From an uncultured Schlesneria sp. (lineage in GTDB: Bacteria > Planctomycetota > Planctomycetia > Planctomycetales > Planctomycetaceae), in assembly GCA_903840265.1 (NCBI GenBank), contig CAIMFH010000025.1:150758-214757 (forward strand): 64,000 bases of DNA. The letters are read 5' to 3'. The position numbers and the translations under genes are program-made. Shown here piece by piece: positions 62,771 through 64,000 of this stretch; position 1 is the stretch's first letter, and the number at the start of each line of letters is the position of its first letter. The notes under the pieces were generated by a model. That model had not been told where the DNA came from, did not search any database, and saw only the letters and a list, made by a program, of their open reading frames with translations.

Positions 62771-63877
62771 ATGAAACTGCCCCAAAAACTTGAACTGACT
62801 TGGAACGAAAAACAAACACGGTGGTTCAAGAAAATCCCCGTTCCACTGGTAGCCAAATTCGGGCGAAAACAGTTCATGATTTCGCAACGGGATTGCAGTC
62901 TACCAGACAAGCAATGGACGAAAGAAAAATCATACTTCGTTGCTCTCGAAGTGTGGAAAAAGGCAGTTGCCGAAGTTGAAGCCGAATCCGTTCCGGTAGT
63001 GCCTACTCTCGTCCGAATCGCCACAGGCGAAATCGTTCGCATCGAAGATGCCGAAGCGATCAATACCGCCATCAACCGAGCGGTTGACATTGGCAAACTG
63101 GATGCGGTTGGCAAGGTCAAGATGGTTTCCGCCATCAGAAGCAATCAGGATGCGATTAGGCAGCCTGCAACCCCCGAGGCTGATAGATCGTTCAAGTTCC
63201 ACGTTGAAGCGTTTAGGACGAAATGCCGCAACCAAGTTGGCAACGGGGAAATCAAGGCTGGTCGGTTTGGCAAGATCGATAACAGCCTCGATTGGCTGCT
63301 AAAATTCGCAGAAGACACACAGATTGATTTGGTCGATTCTGTCCGGGCTGATTTGCTGGAATCGTACTTTGGTTGGCTGAACAAAAAGTACAAGGTTGAA
63401 AAGGTGTTGGCTTGTGCCACGATTCGAGACCATTGGCAGGTATTCCACAAGTGGGTTGAATGGTTGTTTGAAAATGATGTTTGCCCACTGCCCAAGAATT
63501 ACCACAACAAAAAGTTTTCGATTGTCTGCCCCAAAGTGAAATACCGCTACTGGACTCGGGAAGAGTTTGAAGCGGTTTACGCAACCACCAACGACCGTTT
63601 ACGGTTGTACCTGCTGTTGGTTGCCAACTGCGGATTTTACTCTTCCGATATCGCATCATTGAAGAAAAAAGAAATCAATCTGAAAGCAGGTACAATTACT
63701 CGCCAACGTCAAAAAACTGGCGATGATTTGGATTTGGATAAGTATGCCCCTGCGTCTAATGTGCCTGTGGTGACGTACCATCTGTGGCCAGAAACGCTGA
63801 AATTGCTTAAAGCGAATCTGTCGAACGATCCTATTTTTGCATTGACAAACGAAGATGGTGGTGTTAAGCCCGGTTGA
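62771..63877 (+). pseudogene. Tyrosine recombinase/phage integrase, C-terminally truncated
   Basis: The reading frame gives 368 residues from ATG 62771 (the frame is open from 62732). The N-terminus (KLPQKLELTWNEKQTRWFKK, IPVPL) and a core-binding SAM-like helical region (FGKIDNSLDWLLKFAEDTQ, LESYFGWLNKKY, IRDHWQVFHKWVEWL) are followed by the first part of the catalytic domain (YWTREEFEAVY, LLLVANCGF, SLKKKEINLKAGTITRQRQKTG). The Arg usually found in the G-x-R block is Tyr (GFYSSDIASL), and HxxR and the nucleophile Tyr are missing: the frame runs into an IS-like end at 63862 and stops at 63877. It is inactive as it stands. Confidence 0.85.
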
Positions 63878-64000
63878 AAATGGCGGCGCTTTCCGGGGGA
63901 AAATGGCGGCGCGAGGTAAGGGGATATTTACAAGTTGGGGCTCCGGGTGAGCCTGGGAATGGGATCGGCTCGGGGCCTTGGGTGGCTTGAGGAGATACGC
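63862..64000 (+). mobile_element. Probable IS21-family left end (partial)
   Basis: From TGT at 63862 the sequence carries two imperfect 20-bp direct repeats ending in GAAAATGGCGGCGC (63870-63889 and 63893-63912, two mismatches). TGT...CCGGTTGAAAA with repeated inner copies is the terminal pattern I know from IS21-type elements. No transposase start is visible before the window ends. Confidence 0.5.

Larger units (their letters stand above)
62617..64000 (+). mobile_element. Integrated element at tRNA-Ala (left end, extends past window)
   Basis: From the tRNA break onwards the sequence is AT-richer than the left part of the window and holds integrase arm-type repeats, a truncated tyrosine recombinase and a second mobile-element end. 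Near the junction TTCG-CAATGCA-CGAA is an inverted repeat with a 7-nt spacer, like a recombinase core site. The right boundary is outside the window. Confidence 0.65.

Noticed and set aside
1..64000. CRISPR array
   Set aside because: No series of evenly spaced repeats with unique spacers was found on reading the window.

Overview
The window reads as chromosomal DNA of a planctomycete (Planctomycetota). The diagnostic families are: DUF1549/DUF1553 cytochrome-type and DUF1501 Tat proteins, a DUF1559 prepilin-like protein followed by a small lipoprotein, a TIGR03067-like domain, an ECF sigma factor with a membrane-anchored Ser/Thr kinase carrying an anti-sigma-type zinc finger, a Gfo/Idh/MocA Tat protein, a CRTAC1-type FG-GAP/TPR protein and many secreted hydrolases. 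GTG and TTG starts are common. No rRNA operon or CRISPR array was seen. The only tRNA is a broken tRNA-Ala.

Layout. 1-1707: 5' part of ppk1 (minus), cut by the window edge. 1983-4610: secreted alpha/beta-hydrolase. 4811-10389: operon of ECF sigma factor, zinc-finger/STK kinase and a large membrane-anchored protein. 10555-13788: threonine synthase and a secreted thioredoxin-trypsin fusion. 13809-19120 (minus): DUF1549 / Uma2 / DUF1501 operon. 19222-25522 (minus): YhaN/YhaO-type DNA-repair pair and a polytopic membrane protein. 25957-31649: epimerase, HMA-MauE membrane protein, a coupled PD-(D/E)XK-like / PIN pair, HEAT-repeat protein, GT87-like protein. 31898-34722 (minus): PQQ-propeller protein and oxidoreductase. 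35136-35647: two very small proteins. 35962-38312: AroDE-like protein with an apparently eroded active site, coupled to a PfkB kinase. 38333-44583: ferredoxin, ligase/ligase-associated exonuclease pair, UvrD/PcrA helicase. 44584-45353: 770 bases without a convincing gene but with structure. 45694-54220: tandem-hydrolase protein, Spo0M-like protein, FG-GAP protein, lipoprotein, DUF1559 protein, Pro-rich secreted protein. 55012-58333: YbgC-type thioesterase, purF, proB. 58751-62369 (minus): cytochrome b/c fusion, Rieske protein, NrnA-type phosphoesterase. 62575-64000: tRNA-Ala(CGC) broken at the anticodon arm, integrase arm-type repeats, a truncated tyrosine recombinase and a probable IS21-family end.

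The backbone mixes housekeeping genes (ppk1, thrC, purF, proB, bc complex, nrnA, uvrD) with planctomycete-specific envelope and secreted proteins. The accessory signals are the nuclease-like/PIN pair at 27915-28981, the Uma2 gene inside a DUF1549/DUF1501 operon, a MITE/REP-like 27-bp hairpin at 48085-48158, and the mobile-element junction at the right edge. Assignments come from motif recognition and reading alone; no database search was run.
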